Source: Mnemiopsis leidyi (Eukaryota > Ctenophora > Tentaculata > Lobata > Bolinopsidae). From it: 41,924 nt of DNA. The translations under genes and the position numbers were made by a program. Below, piece after piece: positions 11,101-22,812 of this stretch. The DNA is taken from assembly GCA_000226015.1 (NCBI GenBank), contig JH153308.1, positions 3,289 to 45,212 of the forward strand. Direction: 5' to 3'. Each line of letters opens with the position of its first letter. Position 1 is the first letter of the stretch. The notes beneath the pieces are model-generated. The model was not told where the DNA came from. It ran no database searches and saw nothing but the letters and a program-made list of their open reading frames with translations.

Positions 11101-14100
11101 CATTTTAAAAGACCCTCTAGGCTGTTTCTCAACATGTGAGGGAGGGAGCACGATTACATATTTTGTTAATTACTGAACCTTTCTCCCTCCAGCTAATCTG
11201 TCGCCTCCCCAGATACGCTAACGATTACCGACCCTACTTTACGATACACGACAGTGAGTTTCAGGAGTTCACCAGCAAGACCCACACTCCGTCTCGCATA
11301 ATACTGGGAGTAACTAACCCGTACTTCAACAAGGCCCTGCAACACTGGCCTAATGTCATCATACTCGACTCTGACACGAACAAGAATCTCAAGGTCTTGT
11401 TTGATTCAAATATTCTTACCGTGAACTTGCTGTTAAACTATTAAATATCAAATATGATTTTTGGTCGCTTTTAGTCTTATTGTCGGGTTAATAGCTGCTA
11501 CCAATCAATGATTTAAAACAGTTCATCCTAATTACTAACTTTACCCGTCAGATCCTGAACCCTAAAGAACATAGTAGTTCGTCTCTTCGCGGTAAGCCGG
11601 GGTTTTACACTCGCTACAAACCCTTCTTAAACAAAGACAAGAACGTGAAGAAACTGCTGAGGGGAGACAGACAACGTCCAGCAGAAGTGGAGGACATCAT
11701 GTTACGCAGGTGCGGTCAGTAGAGTTGGTTGTGAAATTTGTAATGTACTTAGTTATTTGTACTGTATGTTATGTACTTTTTATATTGTTTAATGTAATCT
11801 GTACAATTTACAGTTTATACTAGCCCTTCGTATCTTAACTGCATAAGAAATCCTTTTCTGATAGCTAATTCAGTTTTAGGCAGTCATGAACTGATTGCTA
11901 AAACTGTGAATCCACCAGCCTGTCCAGCATCACTACAAAAAAGTTGTACTTCTGGACTCTGACAAACGAAATTCAAATTCAATATCTTTGCGATTTTTAA
12001 TTTTCGGTTGAAACTATCGCTTTCTTCTAGAATTGGACGTTATCTTGCGGTTCAGAACTGATGTTTGCGTGACCTAGAAAAGTAGAAACTTATGCGATTT
12101 TATAACTTATGTCCACCAGCACTTCGTATCTTATGTTTGTTATCTTCCTGCACATTGCCTACATTCCTCCACACTGTCCATTCTCCAGGAATTAAGCCGA
12201 CTTCTATTAACGATGTAGCTTGCTAAGTAATTAGTGTTGTGTATGTTCAGTGTACGTTGTGTATAACAAGTAAATGCTGTGCTGTTCCACCCTACTCATT
12301 GTCTATTCAAAACGTGAGCAGTGAGATTTGAGAGGTAACATTGCTAACATTGGTTACGCAGTTGAAACGTGGTTGATTACATTCCTGATTTGCAATGTAT
12401 AGTGCTGTGGTGATTTGAAGGTTTAGCCAACAATTTCGCAAGCTCCAAGCATTTGCATTCAACGCCATAATTTCAAATTTTACTTTTCTCATTTACAATT
12501 TTGTTTGGCGCTAGAGAGACATTATAACACGATGATTGTATCATTCAGGTATCTGACAGAGTTGACACACACACTGATGATTCCACTTGAACAATACATC
12601 AGCAGTCTGATGCCTCTTCAGAAACAGCTCAACCCCTTCAGACAACCTCCCTTGTTGCAACAGTTTCAACAGGACGCTTTCATAGCCTCGCTCAACGAGT
12701 CTAGTCTCAAGGTATATCATGATATGCCATATCTCTGTACAGTTACAGAGTGTATCGTGCAGTTCATGTCCTCATTTTTAACACAAATACTTTTTGTTAA
12801 TGGAGCTAGAAAGCAAGCTATTGAATTCTTGGCGCTAAAAGGCCGAGGGTTCAGAAATATTTTCTCATGATATCCAGGTTCGATTTGTCACAAATAACGT
12901 CAAGTTGATTCTTGTTAATGAATTGAACGTCGAATGTACATCGTTACATTCTGTCCCCCTACACTATATTCTGTCCCCTACAACTACACTGTATTCTGTA
13001 ACACAGCACTACGTAGACAAGTTTACAGACGCGCCATGTGGAGTTATGTGTTGAAAGTGTTCATGTACATTGTACGTATTTCATGTACATTGTACACATG
13101 TACTCATGTATATCGCTGCATAAACCACATACATTGTACTTATTACATGTAAACTGTACTTATTACATGTATATTGTACACAGGCATATCGCAACATAAA
13201 CCACATAAAATGCTCATTGATTATTGTACTGTTGGTTTGCTTTCAGTTCCCGCCTATGAAATACAGATTTCCCGCTTGTCTGAGAAGTATCGTGTTACAC
13301 TTCACACACACATACCGGTTGTTCTAACCTCAAGGAACACCTGTTTCAGTCTAGTAGTTTCTGGAACTTTCCAATGACAACCCCTACTTCAGATAAACAC
13401 CGAATTAAAGGAATTGCGGGGCAATTGGAAGGAGTTATACAGAAAATTTATCAAGTCTCCCAATTTTGAGCTGTGGTTTCAGAGCAAAAGAAGCGAAGCT
13501 AATCAGAGGTTGGTCTTCAGCGAGAATTTCTTTGAGCGGCCGGTTATAGTTGTCGTAATATTTTGGTAAATTTATCTTTACGATATCCGATCAAAATATT
13601 GGGTATATTTTAAAACACTGATATTCCCAAATGCGACACTTATTATCATTATTTAGTGTACACTGTACAGAGTATATACTGATAAATAAGTTGAAACTGA
13701 ATCTATCTCTGAGATATGTAGCGTGTTTAACCAAGGAATTTTATCGCTCATCTTTAAATTCGTAACTAAGACGCTCCGAATATAAATACGTGTGTAACTT
13801 CCACATATACTTATTTATGGCGCACATCAAGTCCGGTTGTCTTGTCAGTAATTACCCACGAAGATTTGGTGAAGGTTAAGAGGACAGAGGTTAGCTGTTA
13901 TGTAAACAAACACGGCAAATCTCAGTAGCAATGTTTCCTTAGCCCTTCACGAGGCACGTTACAACGAGTAGAGAAGTCATTTTGTTCTTGATGTTGTTGA
14001 TGTTCAGACTTCAATACCAAGCCTCTTATCTTACAGTTTACACAGAACGTAAAATTCAAGTTTTAGCGACAACTTTACCATGACTGATATAATAATCAGA

Positions 14101-15611
14101 AGATCGTTAGTTACGTAATTGCAGCTTTCATGGTGAGGCAGTAAACTTTCACAAATACACTCTTGTTAATAGTTGGTGTGTGTTACAGTATCAGTTCCAG
14201 CTGTGATCCAGGGATACAAACATACCTACACAAACACTTATACCTACACAAACACTTATACCTAAGCAAACACTTATACATACACATAACACACATACCT
14301 GCACACAAATACACATACATACACACAACACACGTACCTACACCCAACAGACATACCTACACACAAATACACACACCTACACACAAACACACATACCTAC
14401 AAACAACACACATACCTACACACACACCTACAAACAACACACATACCTACACACACACACACACATACCTACACACAACACACGTACCTACACACAACAC
14501 ACATACCATATCAACACACAACACACATACCTACACACAACACACATACCTACACACTAACACACATACACTACACACACAACACACGTACCTACATACA
14601 AACACTACACACACTAACACACATACCTACACACAANNNNNNNNNNACACACACAAACACACATACCTACACACAAACACACACACCTACACACAACACA
14701 CATACCTACACACATACCTACACACACACACAAACACACGTACCTACAAACAACACACATACCTACACACAAACACACATACCTACACATACACACACAC
14801 CTACACACAAACACACATACCTACACACAACACACATCTTGTTGCTCTTTACAGTATGGTGACTGGCTTGCAGCTTCTCTCCTCCACGTTGATGAAGTGA
14901 TCCCTCTTGCTACCAACACACACTCAAATTTTGAATAAATAGCACTGCCATTTCACGCGAAACATGTTCAACAATAACAATGCGATTAGGTGACAGTTTC
15001 AGGCAAATAAAGAAAAGAGGTATGATACCCAAGGTTTAAGTACATTCCTAAATTCTGCCTGTCTTTTAACCGCCACATTCCTCCCAGATTAGAACTGTTA
15101 CACGTGCAGCAGCTATGTGAAGCAGATTTATACCGCTGGAAAACCGACAAGCACGAAGTTGAGATAGTTGACATGCTACTCTGGATCAGAGACAGGTATG
15201 CTTTTCTGTCTGTTTCCTTTCCGGTACTTTCCATAGGATGATATGCATATGTTTATCTAGTGTGGGACTTGTATTTTATCTGTCTAGCTTTTACAACGAA
15301 GTTGATGTGTACTTGTGTAGAAGTATTTAACATTGACAAGTTTGTCAATATGAAATCAGAAATGTACATGGTAATGTTGGCCTTTCGAACGGCTGTTTGA
15401 ATAACTTTTAAATTAGTTCCATCTCCACACAAAGTTGTTAACGATCAGTTTACACCTCGACATAACTGTACAAACACGCAGGTACGATGCCTTGCAGAGA
15501 CTCGGGGATTACCCAGATTTACAGGATCACCTGAAAAACCACATCGACACGCTACTCGAAGTTGTTCCTACTGATCTTCAGGGAACACTGAAACCAGCTT
15601 TCAATTTGTAA
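8107..15611 (+). CDS. DENND6: DENND6 (DENN domain-containing protein 6), complete
   Basis: Eleven exons with continuous phases: 8107-8266, 8918-9035, 9163-9386, 9496-9717, 9955-10066, 11213-11393, 11552-11709, 12549-12711, 13393-13508, 15088-15195, 15482-15611, giving 563 aa. Vertebrate DENND6A (about 608 aa) is a guanine-nucleotide exchange factor for RAB14 in endosomal recycling. Conserved blocks in order: [16 protein letters not shown] (8-23), [53 protein letters not shown] (from 244), [12 protein letters not shown] (284-295), [39 protein letters not shown] (403-417) and a C-terminal [12 protein letters not shown]. The ATG at 8107 directly follows an in-frame TAG. Exon 3 uses the second of two possible donors (ends 9386), since only that one keeps phase. 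The long N-terminal low-complexity leader of the human protein is missing. Confidence 0.95.
8521..8637. repeat. Two-copy tandem duplication in DENND6 intron 1
   Basis: A block of about 58 bases beginning ATCTGTACTGTGCTTGAATA is repeated head to tail with a few substitutions (copies near 8520-8578 and 8579-8637). Confidence 0.8.
9720..9885 (+). repeat. TGTTRT low-complexity tract, DENND6 intron 4
   Basis: Irregular repeats of GTGTTGTTA, TATGTGTTGT and similar words fill most of the 237-base intron. Confidence 0.6.
10110..10333. repeat. GTACACAGTACAACA microsatellite, DENND6 intron 5
   Basis: Dense array of TACACAGTACA and ACAGTACAACA words in mixed order. Open frames on both strands over it are repeat artefacts. 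GTAC is self-complementary, so the tract can fold on itself. Confidence 0.85.
10633..10712. repeat. 80-bp near-perfect palindrome in DENND6 intron 5
   Basis: The first 24 bases (starting ATGTAAATAGTTTGG) are the exact reverse complement of the last 24. Checking the interior base by base gives pairing to the centre at 10672/10673 with only two mismatched positions in 40. There is essentially no loop. It resembles a minimal fold-back element or a recent inverted duplication. Confidence 0.9.
12930..13192. repeat. Irregular ATGTACATTGTAC repeats, DENND6 intron 8
   Basis: Repeated words such as CATGTACATTGTAC, TTACATGTA and CGCAACATAAACCACAT, the last present twice (near 13110 and 13190). Short frames here are repeat artefacts. 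Confidence 0.65.
14215..14840. repeat. ACACATACCTACACACA microsatellite, DENND6 intron 9
   Basis: About 600 bases of CA-rich repeats with the recurring unit ACACATACCTACACACAA, interrupted by an assembly gap. A 245-codon frame over it (Thr, His, Tyr, Leu repeats) contains the gap and is not a gene. Confidence 0.9.
14637..14646. other. Assembly gap (10 N)
   Basis: Ten N within the CA-rich array. The true length of the array is unknown. Confidence 0.99.
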
Positions 15612-16112
15612 TTTGGAGAGATCGTTATGCTGCTGCATGTCTGGTCATGAAATAGCTCACGTGATTTGTATTGTTTTATTTGTATTGTTTTCTTTGTAAC
15701 TTATCGTACTGCTGCCTAGCGAATGATAGCAAAATTATCTGAATGGGTAATTTTCATTGATATTAAATTTTCCCCGTTCATTTTTATATTATAAATACAT
15801 TAATGCAATTATTTGTTTCTTCTTCTACAATCAGAATAGACTTGCAGTGATAAGATGGTAACGCACAAACTTTATGATGTTGCTGGACAACAGTCGTTTT
15901 GGCATCACTAGCTTAGCATATGCAATTCAAAATCTTACTCGCTGATTGCCGAATGCAGCATTTAGGTCCAAACTTTGGCTGCACGATCCTACGATATCGA
16001 AGTACAACTGCCGACGACAGGAAAATTTGAGCTCTTGATTCAAGTCGTCATGCGCTGGAGGCCGCTTCAACAAACAACAATGATAGTTCACTACTTTCTG
16101 GCGCCGCAACGT
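15612..16112. other. DENND6 3' flank
   Basis: A possible polyadenylation signal ATTAAA lies at 15762-15767. Near 16003-16030 an AACTGCCGACGACAG block also occurs at 17531-17550 beside the Merlin-like MITE, so this area probably holds an unrecognised repeat. No exon seen. Confidence 0.45.
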
Positions 16113-16450
16113 ACGTAACTTCACCTAACCAGGTGCTTACACCGCGCGGCAGTTGCTCCGCACTTGCTCTAACCAAAGCACAATTTGCGCGCGCTACCAA
16201 CAGCGTTTCAACCACCGCGCGCGGTGGAAGCACCTGGTTAGCTTTGACGAGATGATATCCGTCTAACATTCTAACACAAGGCTAGGAGAGCGGCAAGCTG
16301 CGAGTCGGGTAACACCTCGACAAAGTTAGTTAAATGAAGCTTCGCAGTACCTTTGCATTTGGTGGCGCGCGCATAATTGTCGCGGTGATACCCGACTCAC
16401 GCAGCTAAAGCTGAACGGTAGACGGATATAATCTCGTCAAGCGCATAAGG
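16113..16450. repeat. CpG-rich nested inverted repeats
   Basis: Three inverted pairs are visible: CTAACCAGGTGCTT-type arms at about 16124-16140 and 16227-16241; TGACGAGATGATATCCGTCT at 16245-16264 pairing with 16420-16440; and AGCTGCGAGTCGGGTAACAC at 16296-16324 pairing with 16377-16406. The DNA is rich in CG steps (CGCGCG recurs), unlike the AT-rich surroundings. It looks like a fold-back transposable element, possibly composite. Confidence 0.7.
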
Positions 16451-16974
16451 GCTCTGAATTTGCTAAACACGCGATAATATTCCTATGCGAGCTTAGCGCA
16501 AAATTAGGACGGACGCGCGACACAAAAGCTCACACACCTATTGCCTATGTCATATGTGCGTCCCAAAAGCGCGCGCAGCGCGAACCACATGCACAGGGCT
16601 AAGCTATGTTGGCTAAGCAAGCTCTGAATCATGCACTAGTCGCTCTTTTATATAATCCTTCAGCTTTTACTACAAGCAAACAACTTACAAATAATAAATT
16701 ACAACATCAAGTGGGAGTTGGATTTTTGACGTGTCGTTAAATCGATTTAACACAGCAACTTTAGTTGAAAGCCTGGAACCAGTTGTCACTGCTTATAGTT
16801 AAAAAAACTTTCTTTCCTGACTGACCGAAAATACTTTTTCCTCTTTGTATTTAAAACAAAACTACAGGGCAACTTACTGCTTGACAATGACTCGTTCTCT
16901 TTCTCTGACCATAATTTGACACTTTAACATTTAAGACTCATGTTCGACAGAACAGGTACAGGCATCCAATTTAC
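16451..16974. other. Intergenic, partly CpG-rich
   Basis: CpG-rich words continue to about 16600, and GCTCTGAAT occurs twice (near 16450 and 16620), suggesting the repeat region extends this far. The rest is AT-rich with no exon recognised. Confidence 0.4.
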
Positions 16975-17519
16975 GGCAGTATCCACTAGAAACCCGACCC
17001 AGTAACGTACGCGAACCAGTTCGTGAACCAGTACGCGAACCAGTACACGATCACGAACTGGTTCGCGTACTGGTTCGCATACTGGTTCGGCAATCCCCTA
17101 ACCAGTCTGGACTAGTTATGACATGATGTCAAGTAGGTCGCATATCGCAGATGCTAATTGCTGAATTAGGAAAGTAACGGTTACGTTTAAGATGTGGTAT
17201 ATAAAGAAATCCTCCTTCTACCTGACTCTGTATTCTATTAGATTATGTGCTATGTTTCTCTATATTGTTATTGCATAAAATTGGTCTATTATCAATTGAA
17301 CAAGTCTGTGCGTGACTTACTAATTTACAACATCCCCAACTTAATCGTTATGTCACAACTTTCATTCGGCAATTTGCATCTGCGATCTGTGACCTACTTG
17401 TTATCATGTCATAACTAGTCCAGACTGGTTCGCGTACTGGTTCGGGGATTGCCGAACCAGTACGCGAACAGGTATGCAAACCAGTTTCGCGTACTGGGTC
17501 GGGCTTCTTGGATACTGCC
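16975..17519. mobile_element. Non-autonomous Merlin-like element (MITE, 545 bp)
   Basis: Terminal inverted repeats begin GGCAGTATCC at both ends and continue into CCCGACCCAGTA, and the arms stay complementary for well over 100 bases through TCTGGACTAGTTATGACATG. The termini resemble those of the transposase-bearing Merlin element at 36387-37412 (GGCAGTCTACAAGAAGCCCG). Subterminal arrays of CGAACCAGTACG words occupy both arms. Flanking octamers CAATTTAC and CAATCAAA agree at 5 of 8 positions, a possible decayed target duplication. No transposase is encoded. Confidence 0.75.
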
Positions 17520-18264
17520 CAATCAAAGTAAAACTGCCGACGACAGCAGACAGGAAAATTTGTTCCCACATTTTTCGACAAGTTCTTTTGACAGTGGAAT
17601 ATGATCCTTTCCCCCAATCTTCTTGTACAGTAAATGCAAGACCGATTCTGTTCGCCGAATCTGATTAACAGCATCTTGATAGAAGATTGCCATAAGGCAA
17701 ACCTTTTACTCACACTTGCAGATAAGGAATAAACTGTACTGATGACAGAGATCAAAATGGAAAGCAAAAGCAAATCAGCAAATAATCATCACTGAATCTA
17801 GGATGTATCAGATAATCAAGCTTTGAATTCCTGGGATAAGTATTCATGCAAAAATTTAGACTAGGAATTTATTAATCAACCTGCCCTGTCCTGCCTTGGT
17901 CTGTTTATCCCAATTACGGGTGTATGAAAATGTATGGTTTTGAATTTTCTGTATTACTTGAATTTTGCTCAACGTGCAAAAGTAGGTATTACATCATCAA
18001 TTTTTTCCAACTCTGCAAAACGTAATGTACATACATATCATCATTCATCACAGTATTGAGTTTAGGATGACTGCAACTTCATTGCCGTATCTAGTCAAGA
18101 TCAGGAGCCAGATCATGTCACATGTCGTAGGAAATTATCCTAACTAAACGGCACAGGCTGCAGTATTTATTTGCAAACATGATCCCAGTAAGATCGCACA
18201 TGTAGTCGTATGCACAGCGATACATGATCCGAAATGTTCCATTTTACTTAGGTGAAAAGTAAAC
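17520..18264. other. Intergenic upstream of the aminotransferase gene
   Basis: No exon recognised. A candidate acceptor (ATTTTACTTAG, ending 18251) lies 13 bases before the start codon of the next gene. Confidence 0.5.
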
Positions 18265-21200
18265 ATGGAAATAGCATCTGCGGAAAAGATAAGTAGCTTG
18301 GGAGGTCCAAGTATGTGGATAGAATGGGGAAACTTAGCTCGGCAAAACAAGGCTTGTAATTTAGGTCACTAAATTCCCATATTTTCCTTAAATTACTAGC
18401 AGATTAAAACGTCTTATTCTTGCCAAGTTAGTAAAAAATTAAAAAGGCTTAGTAGGATGAATGCGTGGCATGAAGTAGTTTTATGGATTTGCTGAAATAA
18501 TTCTATTTAGGATCAGGGTTTCCGAACTTCAGCCTCCACCCTGATTTAAAAGAAGAACTTCATACTGCCGCAGAAAATCCTGTTACATGTTGGTAAGTTA
18601 ATGATATAATGATGTAAAAAGCCTCATTTTTGTTTTTGAATGTTATTGTCGTTCTGCTAACTGTTGATGTAACTTAAAGATAAAAATATGAGTCTCAGCT
18701 CAAAGTTCTTGGCATCTAGATGCAGAAAAGTGATCCGGGGTTGGTTTCACTACAGGTCTATGTTTGAGACATAGCCTTGTGAGTATAGCTCACACTTAAA
18801 CAGGACTGGCATCTATTTGTTATCCTCCACAAAACGCTTATGCGGATATGTCATAATGGAATTATAAGAATTATTTCGCATAGTGATTTAGTTTGCCCTA
18901 TCACCAAATCACACAGAAGAGCAACTACTTCACCCCTGGGCACTTTGTGTTAAAACTTGTACACATATAAAAATGTAATTTAGCCTAAATAGTCTGCCTT
19001 GTACAATTTACTTGGTAATCATAACGGCCAAAAACATTGCATTAAGCTACTGCAGGGCCACGAAAAGCAGAAAACTATGCGTTAGGTCACCCCTGGAGAA
19101 TATTGGGCAATATTTTAAAGGAAGCAAAATTTCACCAGCTTATTCGTCAATCTTCTTTGCCCCAAAGGCAGAGAAAATTTTATCTGGTAGACAGGCTGGA
19201 CATATTTGTTAGTTATACTTTAAGGGTAAATTAAGTTCAGAAGAACCTTTACAATAAACTTGGAAATTTTATTTCAAGAACTCTCAGCTTTTAGTAGAGT
19301 GAAGTGGAGACAACTCGGTGTGAAAATAATTTAGTGCCTTATAGTTTTCCTTTGCATCCTTAACATCTATGAAATGCTAAGAGTGCTCCAAGTCGAAGAT
19401 ACGTTGTATTTTGAACATTTACCACTGCCCACTGCTACTACTACTTTTACTAGTCAACAACTAAAACACAGCTATTATATGATTATGCCACAGAAATATG
19501 TACATTTCTGCAGGTATCCACGAGCGCAAGCACATCCAAGGCTGGCAGAAGAACTAGTAGCCACATACTCCCCACTTTTTCAACGAGAGATCTTGCCGAC
19601 AGAAACTATTGTTACTACTGGAGCTTACCAGGGGATACACTGGACATTCGAAGCTTTTGTTCAAGCCGGGGATGAGGTTATCGTGTTTGATCCTTTATTT
19701 GATGCCTACATTGCAGACAGTATAATTACTGGGGCCAAATACGTTTCAGTCCCACTGATGTTAGAGGTGAGTAAAATTAGTTAAATTTTTAGACTTAGGT
19801 GTGCTGGTGTTTAAGTCGCATCTCCTCTAAAATGCGATATTTGAGAAGAGTCCGAAAAACTTTACCACTTTTGATACAAACGTTCCCAAACGTTTCTTTT
19901 CGCGAAATGTCAACCTCGCATTACAGTACTTTTGACTTGATTAATGAATTATTCTAGTTTGAGACTCTTAATAAGTTTTGTTACAATTTTCTTGCCACCA
20001 CAAAGGAACGTTAATTAAAGTTTGCAAATCGCAATTTGTGGCACCGGGCTCCCTGATTTGTATGCCTCCTGCCCGAAGGTCACAGGTGCCGTGCCGCAAG
20101 TCTTTAGACCATTTGCTCCGGCGGCAGCATTGCTATATTGATGAGGAGACACAAGGTGCCCGCCAGCGCTCTAATAATCTAGGGTGTATCAGAGCATATA
20201 ATATTTATCTGCAAGCATTTCCAAAATCATAAAATCATTTATCAAGTTTATGTTACAGTTATAAAGAAAAGACCCTCAACTGATCAAAATTATTTTCCAT
20301 ATTTGACTATTTACATCGTCAAATCTCTGATTAGCTTAGAGTTCTTTACACTAAATGTGGAGAAAAATGCTTCTATAATAACATATTATATATGTTCATA
20401 TTTTACATAATATGCTTTTTGTTATGTGAAAATTAAATTTGATGCTTTCTGTACAGTCGAATTCCTGGGTACTGGACAAGGAGTTATTTGCAAATAGCTT
20501 CAACAGCCGGACAAAAATGATAGTTCTGAATACACCGCACAATCCCACTGGAAAAGTATTTAAAAGGTCACGTCCTATTTCTTGTTTTTATAAAAAACGG
20601 GTGATACCTCATTTATCAAATTAATTTCTTTAATTATCCTCTAATATTTATCGATCATGCTTATTTAAAACATTGTTAAATTGTGATTTTCAACCTTCGA
20701 GTTTATTATTTTATTTCGTAAATTCTAAAGTTTTTCCTGGCCTCTGGTATGTAATATTAATTTCAATCATAAAGATATCGCGACTGTTAAAATAGTCAAA
20801 TCCACAACATTCAGGGATGAAATTGAATTGATTGCTAAACTGAGCAAGGAGTACAATTGCTTAGTTCTCGCTGATGAAGTTTACGACCGTTTTGTTTTTG
20901 GAGGATACAATCATATAAGAATAGCAACGCTTCCAGGTGGATCACCCTTTCTAGATTATAATATTTCTCTGAGTAGTTCTCTTGCTTTTCCCAATAATAC
21001 ATTTCTTTTCCGTAGAAATACGTAGGCTCTCCTACTTATATACATACGTACAAATGATATCTATTTGTTCTCTTTTCAACTTGCAACTCGCATGATTATC
21101 AATTACTTAAATTTTTCCAAGTTGCCTTCCTATTTGTTTTTTATATATGTCACATGTGGCTTGTGAGCAAGCAGTAATCAGCTAACATGATATTTCTGTT

Positions 21201-21784
21201 GCTGATAACATGCTTCAGGAATGTGGGAGCGAACGATAACTTTGTGTAGTGCTGGAAAAATGTTTGGTGTTACTGGCTGGCGGCTGGGGTGGGCAATTGG
21301 TGCTGCAAATCTGATAGAAAAACTCTTTAGAGTATGCATTTGCGATACATTTGGCACCAGTACGTTAATGCAAGAAGCTATTGCTGGGATGCTACAGAGA
21401 CAAAGACTGTGTTCCCCACCCAAAGAATCGTATTTTATTTGGGTGGAGAAAATCTTCGCTGAAAATTACTCAAAACTAAAAAAAGCATTCATTGACGCCA
21501 ACATGCCTGCTGTGCATACGCAAGGAGGCTTCTTCCTGATTGTTGACTGCTCCAAGAGAAAGTTTGACTTTCAAGATTCATCAGAATACAAGTCCTCGGA
21601 TGATCATTTAGATAAAAAGATCGCTAGAGGCATCGTCAATGAGTTTAAACTTGCCCTTCTTCCGTTAAGTTTATTTTACTCACCCGAATCAAAAGTCAGG
21701 CCAACGTCCTATCTCAGAGTGTGTTTTGCGAAGTCATCGGAGACTATAGACCAGGCTGTAGAAATCATAAAAACTTTTCATTGA
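18265..21784 (+). CDS. KYAT: Kynurenine--oxoglutarate / glutamine transaminase (KYAT family)
   Basis: Six exons with continuous phases: 18265-18364, 18511-18592, 19514-19766, 20457-20566, 20815-20936, 21219-21784, giving 410 aa, close to human KYAT1 (422). PLP-dependent fold-type I aminotransferase that converts kynurenine to kynurenic acid and can act as glutamine transaminase K or cysteine-conjugate beta-lyase. Seen: SMWIEWGNLARQ (16-27, equivalent to the family's S-V-W-V-E-F), SGFPNFS, NTPHNPTGKV (170-179, PLP-binding N174), LADEVYDRFVF (D202, Y205), SAGKMFGVTGWRLGW with Schiff-base Lys K236, and LRVCF with substrate-carboxylate Arg R389. No mitochondrial presequence is evident, so it is probably cytosolic. 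The ATG at 18265 follows an in-frame TGA. The last 22 bases before the stop are echoed just after it (GAGACTATAGACCAGGCTGTAG at 21742 and 21782), a small duplication. Confidence 0.93.
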
Positions 21785-22033
21785 GACTATAGACCAGGCT
21801 GTAGTAGCGTGGCCAGTTTTTCAGTCACATCAAAACATTTTTAAGAGTTAAGTACCGTTGTGTAGCCAGTGATCTCCTGATCACGATGGTATTTTTAAGA
21901 AAATGGGTGTGTCATAAGTATAAGAATCGGGAAAAACTATTTTGACCGTATAAGGATATGAGCCCCTTCTCTTCCTAATATGGTCAGCCTTCGTCACCAT
22001 CTGAGAAGCTTCCTCGAGAGCAGTTCTTTACCT

Positions 22034-22039
22034 AATAAA
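22034..22039 (+). promoter_or_regulatory. Candidate polyadenylation signal for the KYAT gene
   Basis: AATAAA 250 bases past the stop codon. Motif match only. Confidence 0.4.
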
Positions 22040-22103
22040 GGCATTGGTAAGCTGCTGTAGAAATCATAAAAACTGTTTATTGAACTGTCATTCTGAAATG
22101 TAC

Positions 22104-22288
22104 CTTACATGTACCGAACTCTTTTATTGACGTGTACCGTACATGTACCGAACTTTTTATTGACGTGTACCGTACATGTACCGAACTTTTTATTGACGTG
22201 TACCGTACATGTACCGAACTTTTTATTGACGTGTACCGTACATGTACCGAACTTTTTATTGACGTGTACCGTACATGTACCGAACGTT
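22104..22288. repeat. 33-bp minisatellite
   Basis: About five and a half head-to-tail copies of a 33-base unit containing ACATGTACCGAACTTTTTAT and GACGTGTACCGT. The copies are nearly identical; only the first has an extra base. Because 33 is a multiple of three, open frames run through on both strands. Each unit holds the self-complementary words GTACATGTAC and CGGTACACG. Confidence 0.95.
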
Positions 22289-22290
22289 TT

Positions 22291-22812
22291 GTCGTAGCAT
22301 GTGCCGCACATGAGAACGTTTATTCTAGCATGTAACGTCTCTTAGGATTGAGGGAATATTACAGAACTTTATACTTAAATTATAGATGTACCCTTTCAAC
22401 TTAAAATATAATAAATGTGGAGATATAGTACAAAAATTTAATCAAAATTTATCACCCGACCCTGTTAGTCCGGATAACCGGATCGGGAGTCCCTATCCGG
22501 CTCGGATAGGGATCCAGTCGGCTTTTATTCTAAATACTTTACGTTGAAAGATGCAATCCGTTTTTACTTTTGTGTGTGGTTATTTTTAGCAGATTTAATC
22601 TAGTGTATAAATTTTTAAACTATGTAGTACTTATAGGCTATCGTATGATGCGATTTAAGTTTTTATTGTACTCTATGCATTTGCAGCAAATTCTAAAATC
22701 CCAGCTCATATTGTTTTACAATTAAGATACTAAGTGATCGTTTATGAATAGAACTATGTCTAAATGTCTAGATAGATATTATATCTTACAGAATTAACCT
22801 ACTAGGATTAGA
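22291..22812. other. Intergenic upstream of BPI gene 1
   Basis: Holds a short hairpin at 22490-22512 (TCCCTATCCG, loop GCT, CGGATAGGGA) in a locally GC-rich patch. A candidate splice acceptor (ATATCTTACAG, ending 22791) lies 21 bases before the start codon. No exon otherwise. Confidence 0.5.

Noticed and set aside
14163..14900. 245-codon frame rich in Thr, His and Tyr
   Set aside because: Translation of a CA-rich microsatellite with an assembly gap inside DENND6 intron 9.
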